From assembly GCA_024707405.1 (NCBI GenBank), contig JANPZU010000008.1, forward strand, positions 372,001 through 436,000: a DNA stretch of 64,000 nucleotides. Reading direction: 5' to 3'. Numbering within the stretch: the first letter of the stretch is position 1; each line of letters opens with the position of its first letter. This DNA is from Luteimonas sp. GTDB taxonomy: Bacteria > Pseudomonadota > Gammaproteobacteria > Xanthomonadales > Xanthomonadaceae. A program made the translations under genes and the position numbers. Shown here piece by piece: positions 62,512-64,000 of this stretch. Below the pieces are notes generated by a model. It was given only the letters and a program-made list of their open reading frames with translations. It did no database searches and was not told the origin of the DNA.

Positions 62512-63717
62512 GTGCCTTCTTTCTTTGCCGATGTCGAACTGGTTCCTGGCGATCCCATCCTCGGGCTGACCGAGGCGTACAACGCCGACACCCGCGCCAC
62601 CAAGGTCAACCTCGGCGTGGGCATCTATTACGACGAAGGCGGTCGCATCCCGGTATTGAAGGCCGTGCAGCAGGTCGAGCGGGCACTGGCCGAACAGAGC
62701 AAACCGCGCGGTTACCTGCCGATCGACGGCATGCCTGACTACACCCGCGCCACGCGCGAGTTGCTGTTCGGCAAGGATTCCCCGCTGATCGCCGAAGGTC
62801 GCGCCGCGACCACGCAGACCGTCGGTGGCAGTGGTGCGCTGCGCGTCGGCGCGGGCCTGCTGAAGAAGACGCTGCCGCTGGGCCGTATCGCGATCAGCAA
62901 CCCGAGCTGGGAAAACCATCGCGCGGTGTTCGGCGCGGTCGGTTTCGAGGTGGTCGATTACACCTACTTCGACAACGCGACGCATTGCCTCGACTTCGAC
63001 GGCATGCTTGCCGACCTCGGCAAGCTCGAAGCCGGCACCGTGGTGCTGCTGCATGCCTGCTGCCACAACCCGACCGGCGCCGACCTGTCGCCGGAACAAT
63101 GGAAGCGGGTGATCGCGCTGCTGCACGAGCGCAACCTGTTCCCGTTCATCGACATGGCCTACCAGGGTTTCGACAAGGGCATTGACGAAGACGCGCTGGC
63201 AATCCGGTTGCTGGCCGAATCCGGCATCCGCAACTTCGTGGTCGCCAGTTCGTATTCCAAGTCGTTCTCGCTGTACGGCGAGCGCATCGGCGCGTTCACC
63301 GTGGTCAGCGACAACGCCGACGAAAGCAAGCGCGTGCAGTCGCAGATCAAGCGGCTGATCCGTGCCAACTACTCCAGCCCGGCCACGCATGGCGCGGCAC
63401 TGGTGGCCGGCGTGCTCAACAGCACCGAGCTGCGCGCGCAGTGGGAAGACGAGCTGGGACAGATGCGCACGCGCATCCACGCGCTGCGCGCCGGCCTGGT
63501 GGAAAAGCTGGCCGCGAAAGGCGCGCCGGAATTCGGCTTCATCCAGCAGCAGGCCGGCATGTTCTCGTACTCGGGATTGTCGAAGCCGCAGGTGGATCGC
63601 CTGCGCGACGAGTTCGGCATCTACGCCGTCGGCACCGGGCGCATCTGCGTGGCCGCGTTGAGCACGAAGAGCCTGGATTACGTGGCCGAAGCGGTCGCCA
63701 CTGTCGCCAAGGATTGA
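62512..63717 (+). CDS. tyrB: Aromatic amino acid aminotransferase
   Basis: 401 residues from GTG 62512. Class I aminotransferase, aspartate/aromatic subfamily: VNLGVGIYYDEGGRIPVL, then YLPIDGMPDYTRATREL, HACCHNPTGADLS, and the PLP lysine in SSYSKSFSLYGERIGAF. The C-terminus carries VGTGRICVAALSTKSLDYV, with the Arg that binds the substrate carboxylate. It should transaminate tyrosine and phenylalanine with 2-oxoglutarate. It is downstream of phhA, separated by a long inverted repeat, so it may have its own promoter. Confidence 0.93.
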   Translation: MPSFFADVELVPGDPILGLTEAYNADTRATKVNLGVGIYYDEGGRIPVLKAVQQVERALAEQSKPRGYLPIDGMPDYTRATRELLFGKDSPLIAEGRAATTQTVGGSGALRVGAGLLKKTLPLGRIAISNPSWENHRAVFGAVGFEVVDYTYFDNATHCLDFDGMLADLGKLEAGTVVLLHACCHNPTGADLSPEQWKRVIALLHERNLFPFIDMAYQGFDKGIDEDALAIRLLAESGIRNFVVASSYSKSFSLYGERIGAFTVVSDNADESKRVQSQIKRLIRANYSSPATHGAALVAGVLNSTELRAQWEDELGQMRTRIHALRAGLVEKLAAKGAPEFGFIQQQAGMFSYSGLSKPQVDRLRDEFGIYAVGTGRICVAALSTKSLDYVAEAVATVAKD

Positions 63718-63934
63718 GCGCGACGCGCGCAAGCGCGTTTCACGTGCATCCGGGCTTCACCGAATGCACGCCGGCTTCCGACCGCACCCGTGAGCCCTCC
63801 TCGTGGCACCCATGCAGGTGCTGCCGCTTGCCGCTGCAGCGCCGGGCCGATGATGGGGGAGCCGCGTTCGAAGCGACAGGGAACGACAACACCAACCTGC
63901 ACCGGCAACTGCCGGCTGGAGGCGAAATCGTGTC
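63718..63934. other. Intergenic region without a visible gene
   Basis: 217 bp between convergent genes. I see no credible reading frame, clear terminator or known repeat. Confidence 0.4.
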
Positions 63935-64000
63935 TCAGGCGTCGACGCGCGGCTGGTTGAGCACCAGCCAGTACAGCCCGATCTGCTTGACCACGGCGAC
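63935..64000 (-). CDS. C-terminal end of a probable response regulator, cut by the window edge
   Basis: Only the last 21 codons are present: VAVVKQIGLYWLVLNQPRVDA then TGA at 63935-63937, written here as a tail. The GLYWLVLN ending is typical of single-domain CheY-like response regulators of the Rcp1 type, which often pair with bacteriophytochrome-like kinases. The rest lies to the right of the window, so the assignment is tentative. Confidence 0.55.
   Translation of the reverse strand, partial: VAVVKQIGLYWLVLNQPRVDA

Overview
The window is about 64 kb of chromosome from a high-GC gammaproteobacterium, most likely a member of the Xanthomonadaceae/Lysobacteraceae (Lysobacter, Luteimonas and relatives). 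The reasons are strongly GC-biased codon use, the recC-recB-recD order, mlaFEDCB followed by mlaA, phhA beside an Lrp-type regulator, and short palindromic repeats of the type scattered through these genomes. Genes are densely packed, with many 4-bp ATGA or GTGA overlaps. I saw no rRNA, tRNA, CRISPR array, transposase or prophage. The first gene is cut at its 5' end and the last at the right edge.

Layout. 1-16.3 kb is ordinary core and accessory genome: a DUF885 protein, DbpA helicase, a frameshifted membrane protein, a TlpA-like thioredoxin, two regulator/dehydrogenase pairs (LysR/SDR and AraC/SDR), small conserved proteins, a cold-shock protein and a DUF2058 protein. 16.3-19.4 kb is a visibly AT-richer insertion. 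It carries an unrecognised 771-residue protein (cold-shock-like domain, PD-(D/E)XK-like core, cysteine-rich tail) and, facing it, an Mrr-type membrane nuclease broken by an in-frame TGA. I think this is the best candidate for an undescribed system. 19.5-31.2 kb is a DNA-repair block: a 28-residue membrane peptide, a DUF4130 protein translationally coupled to a radical-SAM DNA repair protein, then RecD, RecB and RecC. Mobile palindromic repeats have entered both recD and the recC-recB junction without breaking translation.

31.2-38.0 kb is a leftward five-gene operon: phasin, P-type cation ATPase, double universal-stress protein, MaoC-phosphotransacetylase and acetate kinase. A near-consensus FNR/Anr box upstream suggests induction at low oxygen, for substrate-level ATP formation from acyl-CoA together with storage and ion homeostasis. 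38.3-42.5 kb is the Mla phospholipid-retrieval operon (mlaF, E, D, C, B, then mlaA), which keeps the outer membrane asymmetric. 42.6-58.7 kb holds RmuC, hydrolases, PutP, an NHL-repeat/M23 fusion protein, RlmI, a rhomboid protease, an M28 peptidase and an SMP-30 protein.

58.8-60.7 kb is a second AT-richer stretch. It holds at least two integron-type gene cassettes: one intact attC-like site, one truncated one, and no integrase in view. 60.7-63.7 kb is a phenylalanine/tyrosine module: an Lrp/AsnC regulator divergent from phenylalanine hydroxylase (phhA), followed by an aromatic aminotransferase. The right edge cuts into the end of what looks like a response regulator.
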